A stretch of DNA of 64,000 nucleotides from Chamaea fasciata (taxonomy: Eukaryota > Chordata > Aves > Passeriformes > Sylviidae). The stretch is from the NCBI GenBank assembly GCA_029207755.1, contig JARCOQ010000003.1, positions 97,604,646-97,668,645 on the forward strand. The letters run 5' to 3'. Below the pieces are notes generated by a model, which was not told the origin of the DNA, ran no database searches, and was given only the letters and a program-made list of their open reading frames with translations. The translations under genes were made by a program, and so were the position numbers. This document shows, piece by piece, positions 1-11,518 of this stretch (positions are counted from its first letter, which is position 1; each line of letters opens with the position of its first letter).

Positions 1-2217
1 AAATTCTTGCTTCAATAAACTGCTTTGATTTCAGTGAATTATTCCCCATTTTCCAGAAAAAAAGCCTCCTAGTGTTGGTTGTTAAATTCTATTCCTCAAA
101 GCAATCCCTTCCTCCATTCCACTTACTCTTCATCCGTATCAGATTTAGATGAAGAAACATTTTCTTCCAGTTACCAAATCTCTGAGAGCAAAGGAGAGCA
201 CTTAGTGCTTGGAAATATACTTTTCCTTGAGGGTGGCAGAAGTTACAATTCTGTGTTCAGTCTCATAGAAATAACTAAAGCAATGCCCAGGCACTTCCTT
301 CAGCAATGTGACAGGTTTCTGCAACCTGTAACATCTAATGCAGCACAGAGGTCTGACAATTTGAATGGGAATAAACAGATGTTGTGAGGATCACTTCTGT
401 AAAAATTAGATGATCTCAGTGACACCATCTTGACATGAAGCCAGACCAAAAATAGTCACCCCAAATTCTGGCACTATTTCACATGTCCATGCTGTCACAG
501 TGTCTCATGAATGGCTTTGCATTGTACCCACCTCTTCCCCTTCAAAGCCCAAGAATAGGACTTTTTTCTTCCCCCAACTACATATTAAACTCTTATAGTG
601 ATTTAAATTCTTACACCATTTAAAGAGTTTAATGTGGCACACTAGTTCAAGTTACTTTAAGGACTCAAAGCAGATTTCAGTTTTAAAGTAGCCCAGAACT
701 CGTTCTTAAAAAGATTCCAAGCCTTCACCCGCAGACTGCCTCATGTTCAGGGTTGTAATAGAATCCCAAACATCACCCAGTTTCACATGAAGTTAGGAAT
801 CTGTGCCTCTCAGTCTCCCAACCCTGGTTATGGTCATAATTTCAAGTGTTTTCATGCCAGAGAAGAAGACAGTAGCAGCAGCAGCAGTTTTCTAAAGCTG
901 TCACATTGCTAATCCTCTCTCATTTTTAGCATCCTCTCCTCATTTGGAGCATGAGTTTGATATCAAGAATATGTATCTTTTCCATAATTAGCTTAAGCTT
1001 GAATACAGTTTTCATATGAATAACACTTTGTCTGGTCAAAATGTTTTCAAGCTGTATTTTTTTTTCCAGTAAAAGAAATGGCTTTTTGACTGGTAAGAAT
1101 TAAAGATCAAAAAGATCAAAAACTTAACAAAAAGCTCTTCAGTTTTTGATTAAGACGAATCCAAATGTTAGGGGTGAGATCTGTGTATGTGCAGAAGTGT
1201 GTGGTTTGTCAAATATTCACAGAAAAAAAGAAATCATAGCCAAACACCATCTTGCTAATGCTGTCTGGTTGGTAGCTGAAATGTTACTAAAATATTTCTT
1301 GATCCTCCTGTTTTTAGTAACATAGACAATTCCCCTTTCCACCAAACTTCTAAGGTTTTTTGTGCAGATTTTGATAACATTTAGAAAAAAATCTTTTCCA
1401 TTTTCCCTCTTTTGATAAATATACATTTATACAAAGACTATAGTAATAAATATGATATCTGGTCATAAAAGTCCATGTAGACAATTTTTTAAAGATAAGG
1501 AATTCTTAACTAATTTTAATCTATTTACTAGTGATAACTAGACTCTAATATGCATGAATGATTGACACCCATCTGAAGCTTTCCCAAGTTAATTATCTAT
1601 ACAACTTCTTTCATGAATGCATTTTTTGGTATCAAAAAAAAGTGGTAAATCTATGTGGTAACCTATTCTTTAGCTGAAGAAGATACTGCAACCCATTTTT
1701 TTTTTCTGCCCACCTGTTTTCATAAAAAAATTATATACAGGGCCTGAATAACGTTTGAGATCTCATCCCTTTTGTCAGATACTGAAACTGGGTGAGAGAT
1801 TCACAATTTATTGAGAAACTGAGAATGAGGAAGCACAGGCAAGCAGGCTGGTGCATGTAGAGTGTGAGCATAAAGGTGTCTTTGCATAGGGTGTGAATTT
1901 AAATGTAAGAGGAGGAATATCATATAGATGGAAGTGAGCTTGCACCCCAGCATATCGTTACCAAGACTTCCTTGTGATTGTCACTGTTCAGTTCTTGATC
2001 TGAATTCAACCCTTCTACCTTTAATAATTGTTCTAATCCTGTAGTACTTAAACAAATTGTGAAATATATAGAATACCTGGACATATACAAAAGATGTGCA
2101 TCCTTGCTTTGATACCAAGGAGTCCAAGGTATATATTTTCCTAAATTAGATGCCTCACTTAAGCGTCTAACTTAGGAGGAACAAACACATTCTAGAGTCT
2201 ATGTGATAGTAATATAC
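1..2217. other. Non-coding stretch, no gene recognised
   Basis: AT-rich sequence without a recognisable repeat or exon. The longest open frame (79-387, plus, 102 codons) has a serine-rich, low-information translation, no motif I recognise and no convincing flanking splice sites, so I do not call it. A short AGC-type triplet run lies near 872-890. Nothing else stands out. Confidence 0.6.
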
Positions 2218-2614
2218 CACAGAATCATAGAATGGCCTGGATTGGAGAACTTAAAAATCATCTGATACCAACCCTCCATGCTGTGGGGCAGGACACCTTG
2301 CACTAGACCAGGTTGCTCAGAGCCCCATCCAGACTGGGCTTGAACATTTTCAGGGATGGGGCATCCACAGCTTCTCTGGGCAACCTGTGTCAGTGCCTCA
2401 CCAGCGCCACAGCAAAAAAACTTCTTCTTTATATCCAATCTAAATATATTCTCTTTCAGTTCAAAGCCATTCTCTTTTGTCCTATCACTACCTTGCAGAA
2501 ATTCCCTCTCCAACTTTTTTGTAGGACCCTTTTAGGTACATTAATGAGCTCCAAGATTTTCCGTAAGCCTTCTCTTCTCCAGGCTGAACAATCCCAACTC
2601 TCTCAGCACGTCAT
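2218..2614 (-). mobile_element. CR1 LINE fragment, 3' end, minus strand
   Basis: The left edge carries the reverse complement of the CR1 3' terminus ('cagaatcatagaatgg'). It is followed by typical CR1 3' sequence, including 'agggatggggcatccaca' near 2353 and 'ttctccaggctgaacaa' near 2575. It is 5'-truncated at about 2614, as is usual for CR1 copies. Short open frames on both strands here are by-products of the repeat. The sequence is moderately diverged with no intact ORF. The family assignment rests on recognition by eye; the exact subfamily is not determined. Confidence 0.88.
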
Positions 2615-5453
2615 GTCAATATGGGCATTTTGGTGATGTATTGCTGGATAGGTGTCTCTAAGGTTTATGGAACACAGGTGCTCAGTTAACCGAAGAGTAC
2701 TTGAAATGTTGACTGGACCATAGTATGTGGAGGAAAACACATCTGACATTTTCAAGGATTGCTCAGTCTTTTTCATGTTGGTGTAATGACAGCTAAGGAC
2801 TGGACCTTGAGTGAAATACATTCGTATTGAACTGGATAATCACGGTAGCCCATCCTTTTCCCCTTCCAACAGGATGTACATATGACCATTTATCCATTTT
2901 TCCTTGTCCTTGGAAAGCATGGATTTACTGATATTTTGCCTGGTGTTCATAGCATGGGCAAATGTCATTTTTCAAGCTTCAAAGAGTCACCTTAGACTGT
3001 TAGAAATAACTCTTCTATGAGCATATAATTGTCTGTCTTGCATTCGCTGCGGTGTTTTCTACCTTCGTCTAAGAAATCCTCCCATTTGAAGAGGGGTCAT
3101 AGGACAAATTATACCCATACAGATAAAGAAAAGAAAAAAATCAATGTAGAGAATTCTGCTTTCCAGATGTCCAGATAGTATGTGTTTTGCTCTTGCGCCA
3201 TGCTGATTTCAGGGGTCAGCTCATTTTCTTGATTTTGAAAATTTTGGAGGAAATTGTTTTCTAAATCCAAGATTTTTAAAGACAATGCAAGTTGCCTTCC
3301 TTTGTAGAGACAGTGTAGTTTGACTCCCAGGGATTCCCTGTGTCTGTTGTGGACATTCAGTTTCTTGCAAAAGGAACAGTTCAGACAAGAGTAGCATTTT
3401 GGATTATCCTCTTCTGTGTCAGTAACACAGAGTTTATTTTCCCCAAGACAGAAAAGCTTTAGCTTATATAAAATCTATACTTTTAGAAGAAGTAAAAATA
3501 AGTGCAATACAAGATCAGACGATCTTGTAGTATTTTAAATTAATATAATGAAAGCACACAGTTTTAATAAGGACTTAGCAGCAAGGTTAGGAGAACTGGT
3601 AAAGGTTATGAGCTAAATTGGAGACTGTGGAAATATAAACTATATCTCAAAACTTTGCCAAAAAATTTCATCAGGGATTGCAACACAAGGATTCCAGACA
3701 AAATTTCTCCTCTTATGTAACCACTCAGAATTAATGCAAATGTTTCATGTAACTTTTCCTTTGGAGCTGGTTTTACACTTTTATAAATAACCTATATGGA
3801 TTTGGATTTTTCTGACTAGTCCCTGTCACCTTTGACATTACATGAGTGTTCAGTCTAGCGTCCATAAAGTGAAATGCCTGTACACATGGATTATTTCCAT
3901 GAAAGTGACTGAGGAAGAGAAGCTTCAAGATGTTGAGGTGTACTTTGAAAATTACAGTTTCAGTCCTTCAGAACCAATAAAATCCTTCTGTAACCTGACT
4001 ATGCAGTCTACTTCTCAACAGTGTTGTAAGTGAAAAAAAAAAAACTACTAAACTGCAGCTCAAATTTTTACTATAGGCTTGAGTTTCCCTTTTTCTTTGT
4101 AGAATATTCCTTTTTACTTCAAAATAAGGTCCCCTGCCAAATCCAGATACCAGGTCCCACTGATTTCTTCATGATCAGCCTCTAAACCCTGTTTTCCTCC
4201 AGCCATGTCCTTTCTACACTTCCTGAGCCTATTGATCCTCACCTACACACAGTGGCACTGATATGCCCTCGATGCTGCAGCTGACAGGAGTTAAACCTTC
4301 TGGGGTGAATTAGCTTCAGCTTCAAGTTGGCAGGTAGTAGATAGAAAACAAATGGGTTTGGGAGCTCTGGGGCATTACTGGTGCTACTTTAAAGAAGCCA
4401 ATGGAAAACAAATACAGCTAAATGAAAGAAAAGCTATTTACTTTCATTCATCTAAGCTTTGCTTTCAGGCAGAAAAAGTAGTGGGATTGGAGAAGGGGAG
4501 GAATCCAGGTCAGGAAATGATGCCCCCAGAGTCACACAAGATATGAAGTTGAGCCTGAGTATAATTTGGCTCCTGTGTTTAACTGTGTTAGGCCAATAAA
4601 GCATTTTTATTACTACACACAAAGCAGAGTTGCCAGCCATCTCTACTTTTACCGAAGGTCATTAATTTCTTTTTAAAATATAATGCATTCCTCCCTGAAA
4701 AAAAAACCTCTCATGAAGCATAAATTTTAGGTTTAGAGAGATGTACTTACAGATGAGCATTTAAATATAATATCCATTATTATTCACTTTTTGGCACTAT
4801 TTCATACAGCACTTCAACATATATTTTAAATGTTTAAATAAAGCCAAGGAATTAGTTTAGAAAGCCTCTTTTTTTTTTAAGCAGATGACTTTTCCTAAAG
4901 ATTTCTAAGTCAGCATTTGGAAAAATGTGGGGTCATGTCAGCAAAATGTATGCTTTGTTTCAATAAATTCATTAGCAGGTGGGTCGTTTACTCTGATGCA
5001 AAGTGCCAAGTTATAGAGGTCAATGGATTTATAAGGTTCAATGAGGAGAATTTACAGCCCCAAAGAGGGATGGCTGGCATGAGGAATTGCTCCCACAATT
5101 GTGAGCTGTTAGAGCCAGAGCAGACTCCTGACCAACAAAAGTTAGTCTGGCAAAAAGAAACTTTGTTGGTGGAAGGTTTACTCTATAGCTGTAGTTCACA
5201 TAAATTGTACAAGAGATTATTATTACTGTTTTTTATTATTATTTATTTATATTGCAGAGCTACCCAGAGGCCCCCACAGGTTTGTGTTCCAGCTGTGCTT
5301 TGGACTACATGCACACAAAGATACAGGCTACCTTGAAGGCAACTTGAAGTCAAACATGAAGAGATAAAGGTAAGGTATAAAACTTAAAACAACTTTTCAG
5401 TGAGATTTATACACATTATACATTTAAAGATCTGTCCCCACAGTTTGTTTGGT
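2615..5453. other. Non-coding stretch, no gene recognised
   Basis: AT-rich, no repeat family recognised. The frame at 4917-5336 (plus, 139 codons) ends in a hydrophobic low-complexity translation and shows no domain; I treat it as chance. No promoter, RNA gene or splice-flanked exon could be supported. Confidence 0.55.
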
Positions 5454-5548
5454 GTTTTTTTTGTTTTTGTTTGTTTGTTTGTTTGTTTGTTTGTGGGGGG
5501 TTTTTTTGGGTTTTTTTTTTTGGGGGGGGGGGTTTGGTTTTTTTTTTG
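5454..5548 (+). repeat. T/G low-complexity tract with (GTTT)n and long G runs
   Basis: A tract of TTTG units passes into alternating T and G blocks. The G runs are about 6, 3 and 11 bases (5495-5500, 5508-5510, 5522-5532), separated by T runs. The overlapping open frame from 5449 translates this tract into Phe/Gly/Val repeats and is not a gene. The strand asymmetry of G could allow a quadruplex or R-loop; that is inference. Confidence 0.85.
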
Positions 5549-8500
5549 TGGAGACTGTTCTAGGGAAAATATCTAATCGTGAAGTAGGTAGTTTTCTGCT
5601 TACTGAGGGGAGGGTTTTTCTTCACTTCAGAAGCAGCACAGGAGTCATGAACAGAAAAGCAAAGAACTGCCTTGAACACAACTGCAGGGCAACAGCAACT
5701 GTGCAAAACCTTTGCAAGGAAAAGAAAATCAATTTCTAAGGTTTGAAGTTTGGTCACAAGCCAAGAAACTAGATTCTGCTCAAGGTTTGCTGAGCTTTCC
5801 AAATCCTCTCACAATCCTAAGAGAGGTTTGCAGGGAAAGTAGGCTGACATATGGTTTACAATGGATTATGCATAGTCTTGATTCAGTTCTTAAGGTTTGA
5901 GATGAAATTCCTATTGGACTTCGAGGTTTATTCAAATCAAAACGATGGGCTGTAAACCCACCCAAGTCTGTTAAAATTATTCACATGAATCTCTGCAAGA
6001 TGAAATCAGATAGTTGCAAAATGGATCCCTAAGAAATTTTTGAACCATTGAGAACAATAGGAGTTTTGATTCTGACTTGATTTAGAGCAGCAATAGAGGT
6101 AAATTTGGCCTTTAAAATTTATAACAAGTAGAAAATGCAAGAATCACCCAAAGAGTAAGGATTATGGAAAGGCCAGGAAAACATCAATTGGCAGCTGTAG
6201 TCAGTGCTGGACTTTCCATCAGCACCACAATGATTTCTACTAAAGCATCAAAAGATTAAGATGCCCTTCTATTGTCTTCAGACAATTGTTACATTCAGAA
6301 ATATGATGTTTATACTTCTCAAAGCTAAACCTTACCATAACCATAGCAACTGAACTTTCACATGACAATTATTTGTCGACCATAATGAAAATTCCAACCC
6401 TGAAAAAAGGCAGCCATGTACTCACTTAGGAAAAAAAATTATATAATATGTATGTATATATAATATATATATGTATATATAAAATCACGAATTTTCAGGG
6501 TTTTCTTAAAATTCAGTTATCATCAATATAAATTAAATTGGTCACTACATATTAAATTATTGACTACTTAGAAATAAATAAAAGTAGAATTATGAACACT
6601 CTGTAAAGTGAAATATGCTCACAACAGCCACTCTATTTTTTAATTTAAAAAAATTAAATTAAAAATCTATTTTAAATCCTTTCCAGGTGAAAAAATATAT
6701 TTTATATATTCTGTCACATATTTGATATGTCTACTGCACTTTTGAAAAGGAACATGAGTGTATCTCTCATGGGTTTTTTAAATGTGCAAAATGAATAGAT
6801 TTCTGATTGCAAACAATATAGGTTATGAAATTTTAAAAAAAAATTAAAGCTGTTTATATAGCAAGGAGATAGTTTTCCCTTTTCATTTTCTCCATGATTT
6901 ATACAGCTATTATGTCATAACACAACTAAAAACTGCTCTTAGGGTCTGTTTTTTCTTAAAAAAAATTTCTATTATTCTGAGGTAGGAGATCGTGTATTAG
7001 CTGAATGTTGGAATAGTCCCCAGCTTCCCAGTCTATTAAAAAAGCTCACTCTTCATAAATAAACGCAGCTCATAAAAATCTCTTTTTTTTTTAACTTATC
7101 AAAACCAGACAAATAGCGAAAAGCTACATTTGCTATTAACACGTGGGTTGTGAAGAAGTGTTTAACTAGAGCAGTGGTACAACAGCACAGAGAACTTTGA
7201 AGGTAGAGCTTTGGTTGCACTGTGCAGCTTTTGCTGGGTACCCTCTCCCCAGGCCAGCTGGCTATTTGCTGAGTCTCCCTTGGGATTACCCATTCTGGCT
7301 ACTGACACATCTGTCTCCCTCTCATCCTGTTCTATTGGCTCTCCTGTCTTTCTTTCAGTGGCTCTTCCTATTTGGCTAATTGTTTCCAACCAGCTAATCT
7401 CCTTTTTTCCAACTGCAGCACAAACATATTTTTCACAGTAAAATAAATCTCAGCATGCTTCTGAACTATTTAAAAATTTAACTTATATTATTCCATATAT
7501 TTTTGTGTTTCCTTAGGTTTATTTTTTGCATGTAGCTGCCAATTGATTCAAAAGATAGAGCACAGTCAGCTGGGTTTCTTTATTCTCTTGCCACAGTTTC
7601 TTGGTATATTACTGGTGCCCTCTACAGAATCCTTAACAAAAAAATTAATGTAGAATGAAAAAGATTTCTTCAACAATGATTATATTTCTATGCTACAGTT
7701 TTATCACAGGAGAAAACTGATTTCCTCATGAAATTTTGAAATAAAATTTTGAAGGTTTTATATTGGCTTTGCTTAGAGGTTGGGAAGTAGATTCCATCTT
7801 AAAAAAATGTTTCACCAGTAACAAGGGTAATGATGAAAAGAAACATGAAATAAGATGGGGAAAATTACTCCAAAATGAATCAGATGTAAAATTTCATTTT
7901 ATACCAAATACAAGTCTTCAAGGCAATTTTTTTCTTTGGAATATGTCCACCAAGAAATAACATAGAAGCAGGAACAGTTCAAATAAACTATATTTAATTT
8001 AAAACCATTTAAAGACAACAATTTTCATTTCCAGAAAAATATAAGGGGTGATGGGCCTGTTAGCCCATGCCTTTAGGCCACTGGTAGTGTCTTAATTGGT
8101 TTGCAAAGCCCTAACTCACAGGTGTGTATTGCCACATCTTCTTCTTTACAGCCCCAATCCAAGCCAGGGTAACAGCAGCAGGTGTGACCAGAGCATAACC
8201 AGAGCTGAGGCTTCCTGCACAGAGCAGGGGCGGGTGCCTGAGACAATGTAATACCAGGGGCAATAAGGTGTTTAACAACTGTTTACGATACAGCTGTGAG
8301 AACATAGTAGCACCCGAGGTTTTTCTAAATGTCTTAGGCTGTTTCAAGGTGTGTGTCTGTGTGTGGGATGTGTAAGGCTGAATTTCTGAACATATTTCCC
8401 CTGTAACCCAAAACCATGTTCCTCCCCCACCTCACTCCTCTTTTTTTTTTACATCCTCTGAGTATAATTCAATTAAGAATAAGACATGTTTTCCTACTTG

Positions 8501-9104
8501 CTAAAGGGAAGCATGTGTTATTCGTTAAAAAATTGGCTGGCACAAATGGGTGGCCTGTAGATAGCATACTGGTTTATACTGCATTCCTTTTTTATAAATT
8601 AGACTTCCCCCCTTGTCCAAGTCTCTCTCCTACCCCCTTGTTTATCATTTTCTGCTCTATAGCTGTCTTTCCACATTTACATTGAAGTGAGATGTGAACC
8701 CAGAGCAGTAAGTGTTCCACATGGTTCAAGTTAGGTTCAGATATAGACAATCATTTTGCCCACAAGCTTCTAGTCTATTCGTCAGGAATGACTTTCACTG
8801 TCAGAGCAAAGCCAAGGAAATGTGAAAAAAGTCTGAGGAACACAATGTTTATGTCCTCTGGCATCTCCTTCTCCAGTAGGTCCTGGGAGACCATGACTTG
8901 AATTCCTACCACCTACTTTTCTTTCTTTTCTGTCACTATCGCATCTAATTTTTTTTTGGGTGGCATTAGTACACAGCACCATGAACAGGGCCCCTGCCTG
9001 GTCCTCATGTTTTGCTGGAAATGAACAGTCAAATTTCTTCATTCAGCTCCTTCATCACATTTAAAAAAGCTTTGTGACAAACATATATACTTTGATATCC
9101 CTCT
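5549..9104. other. Non-coding stretch, no gene recognised
   Basis: AT-rich. It contains a TA-rich microsatellite near 6440-6485 and an A/T-only inverted segment near 6640-6670. Overlapping frames at 7162-7441 and 8416-8685 have no domain or consistent coding character. No RNA gene recognised. Confidence 0.55.
6440..6485. repeat. TA-rich microsatellite
   Basis: An imperfect TATA/TATG dinucleotide-type repeat of about 45 bases, interrupted several times. No function implied. Confidence 0.85.
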
Positions 9105-9906
9105 GGTGTGTTTACCCTGACTGGATGCCAGGTGCTCACCAAAGCTACTCTATCACTGGCCTCCTCAGCTGGGCGGGGCAGAATAGCACAAATGCTTGTG
9201 GGTCAAGTTAATGACTTAACTTCACTCCCAATTTGCTATACCTTCTTTCCCCAAGTAGTGCAGGGGATGGGGAGCAGGGGCTGCTGTCAGTCTATCACAT
9301 GTGCTCTCTGCTGCTCCTTCCTTCTCAGGAGCCAAATCCTTCCCACTCTTTCCCTTCTCCACTGTGGGTCCCCCACAAGTTCATGAGTCCTGCCAGCAAA
9401 CCTGTTCCAGCATGTGCTCCCTTCTCCATGAGGACACAAGTCCTGCCAGGAACCTCCTGCAAGGTCTCACATTCTCCTTTGGGTATCCCCCTGTTCCAGT
9501 GAGGAGTCCCCCACAGACTGCAGGTGGGTCTCTGCTCCCCCATGGACCTCCATGGGCTGCAGGGGCACAGCTGCCTCACCTTGGGCTGCTCCAGGGGCTG
9601 CAGGGGAATCTCCGCTCCAATACCTGGAACATCTCCCCCCACCTCCCTCTGCACTGACCTCACTGCTGGCAGGGTTGCTCCTCTCAATATTCTCACTTAT
9701 CTCTTCCAACTGCTACTGTGCTGGATTTAATTCCCCTTCACAACTATCCACTCCGCTAATGGGCTTACCCTTGGCCAGTGGTGGGTCTGTCTTAGAGGTG
9801 GATGGCATTGGCTCTATTGGACATGGGGAAGCTTCTGGAAGCTTCTCAAAGAAGCCATCCCTGTAGCCACCCTGCTACCAAAACCTTGTCGTGCAAACCC
9901 AGTTCA
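9105..9906 (-). mobile_element. Degenerate LTR-like repeat (probable solo LTR of an avian ERV), minus strand
   Basis: This block is much more GC-rich than its flanks and matches, by recognition, a dispersed avian LTR-type repeat. Its ends are compatible with 5'-TG...CA-3' (TG near 9105, CA at 9905-9906). Landmarks are 'ggatgccaggtgctcacc' near 9124, two related units ending 'ggctgcagggg' at about 9555 and 9596, and 'gcttctggaagcttctc' near 9830. Compared with what I recall of the family it appears internally shortened. I could not identify a clear target duplication. Orientation (minus) is inferred. Open frames on both strands across 9108-9866 are by-products of the GC-rich repeat. It could instead be another repeat class. 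Confidence 0.55.
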
Positions 9907-10391
9907 GTCTCATAGGAAATTCCTTGTCCCTTACGCACAGGTTCCCACAGTCTAGAGTTTCAAACCACGCTAAAGAAAAGAAACACCACTGTTACCATTA
10001 CCCTGGTAAACGTTTCTGTTCACACAGGCAGAAACTTTAAATCTCACATGTAGTGAGCAAAGTAAAACGCATTCCAGAGTTAAAGAATTTTAATCCGTGA
10101 AAAGTTGAACTTTTCCCTACATAAAATGGTGTTAAAAGGAAGAAGAGCAAATGCTGGACTGTCTTAACTAGAGTTGGTCGGGACCTCATTAAATGAGTGG
10201 CTCTCTTTAGCCTCACAGCTAAAAGAAATGGAATTTTTCCTAACACAGCTGTGATGCTTGTTTGCAGGTCCCTCTTCTGATCCCCAATGCCTTCCAGTGG
10301 GGCATTCCCCAAATCTGGCCATGCTCCTTCACAGCAGGGTAAGCTCTCCCCAAGAGAACACTTTTTATTATCCTTTTAGCTTTCCACTGCT

Positions 10392-10394
<3 letters not shown>

Positions 10395-10444
<50 letters not shown>
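10395..10444 (+). repeat. Poly-A run, 50 bases
   Basis: Uninterrupted A from 10395 to 10444. No SINE or processed-gene body is recognisable immediately upstream, and no target duplication is obvious, so I annotate it only as a homopolymer. The overlapping frame (10258-10521) is polylysine and not a gene. Confidence 0.97.
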
Positions 10445-10448
<4 letters not shown>

Positions 10449-11476
10449 GAAGAAAGAGCAGGTCTTTGGTAATGGGAAATTTGCAGCAGACAAAGTATGG
10501 TTTTCAGCTCTCTCTGTTTAAGATATTTGAAACCTGTATTGTTTACACAATGAGTTGACTTTTAATAAACAAGTCTATTATTGGTATTGGTTTCATGTTA
10601 AGTTTGTCAATTTTCCAAGGCCATCAATGCTATTAAAGAGAGATGGAACAAAATTATAAATGCTTACCTTACAAAATATTTTGGCACTTCAATTTCTAAT
10701 TTAGAATACACTATTTTATAAAAATATTTTATTTCTAATGAATTGCAAGTAATAAATTATTTTAATATGTGCTTACTAGAATAAAATACAGAATATGGTT
10801 GGATTCAAGTTATTTCTCTTGATGTTTCTCTGATGATTACTTTCTTGTATTTCATGACAGATAGTGGTGCTCACTGTGATGTTATACCAAAGTATTACAG
10901 TGTCTCTGGTCTCAGAGTAAGGTTAACTGTTTATAAAATGTTCAATGCAAAACAGAAAAAAGCTATTTTAGCTACTTCACTGTTAAATGGCATTTTATGA
11001 ACGAGTGACAAAATAATGAAATGGTGTAAAAATAATGCCTATAAAATGAAAAATACTATTTCAAACAAGAGTTTCAAATAGTTTTGAAATTACTTGTCAT
11101 AAGAAATACTGAGAAACACACTTCTTCATGCATGAAATGCCAAAAAAAAATCATATTGTTAGGGAAAAAACAAGTCAAATACTTCAAATAATAATTTCCC
11201 AAGGACATTTCTTCCACTGAAGAACTTCCAGTCAGGCATATGTTGACTCACTTACCAGACGTACTTTTCTCTTTAGCATGCGTAAACCCAGACAGCCAAC
11301 CTTTCAGACAATGATATGACCAATTAGACGAGACAACCCTTATGAAGAAATTCAGAACAGTTCAAAGCACGCAGCAGAGATAGAGAGGAGAATCTTTCCT
11401 AAAACAGAGATGTTATAAGTGCACAAACAGGAGAGAGCCATTTGTCAGCAAACTAAGAATCTTAAAAATAACTAAA

Positions 11477-11518
11477 TACATATACATATACATATACCTA
11501 TACATATACATATACATG
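11477..11518 (+). repeat. (TACATA)n microsatellite
   Basis: About seven copies of a TACATA hexamer, with one C interruption ('tacctatacata'). Confidence 0.93.

Noticed and set aside
4917..5336. 139-codon plus frame
   Set aside because: Ends in a hydrophobic stretch from an AT-rich TTATT run; no domain and no exon signals.
5449..5739. Phe/Val/Gly-rich 'membrane protein' frame
   Set aside because: Translation of a (GTTT)n and T/G low-complexity tract.
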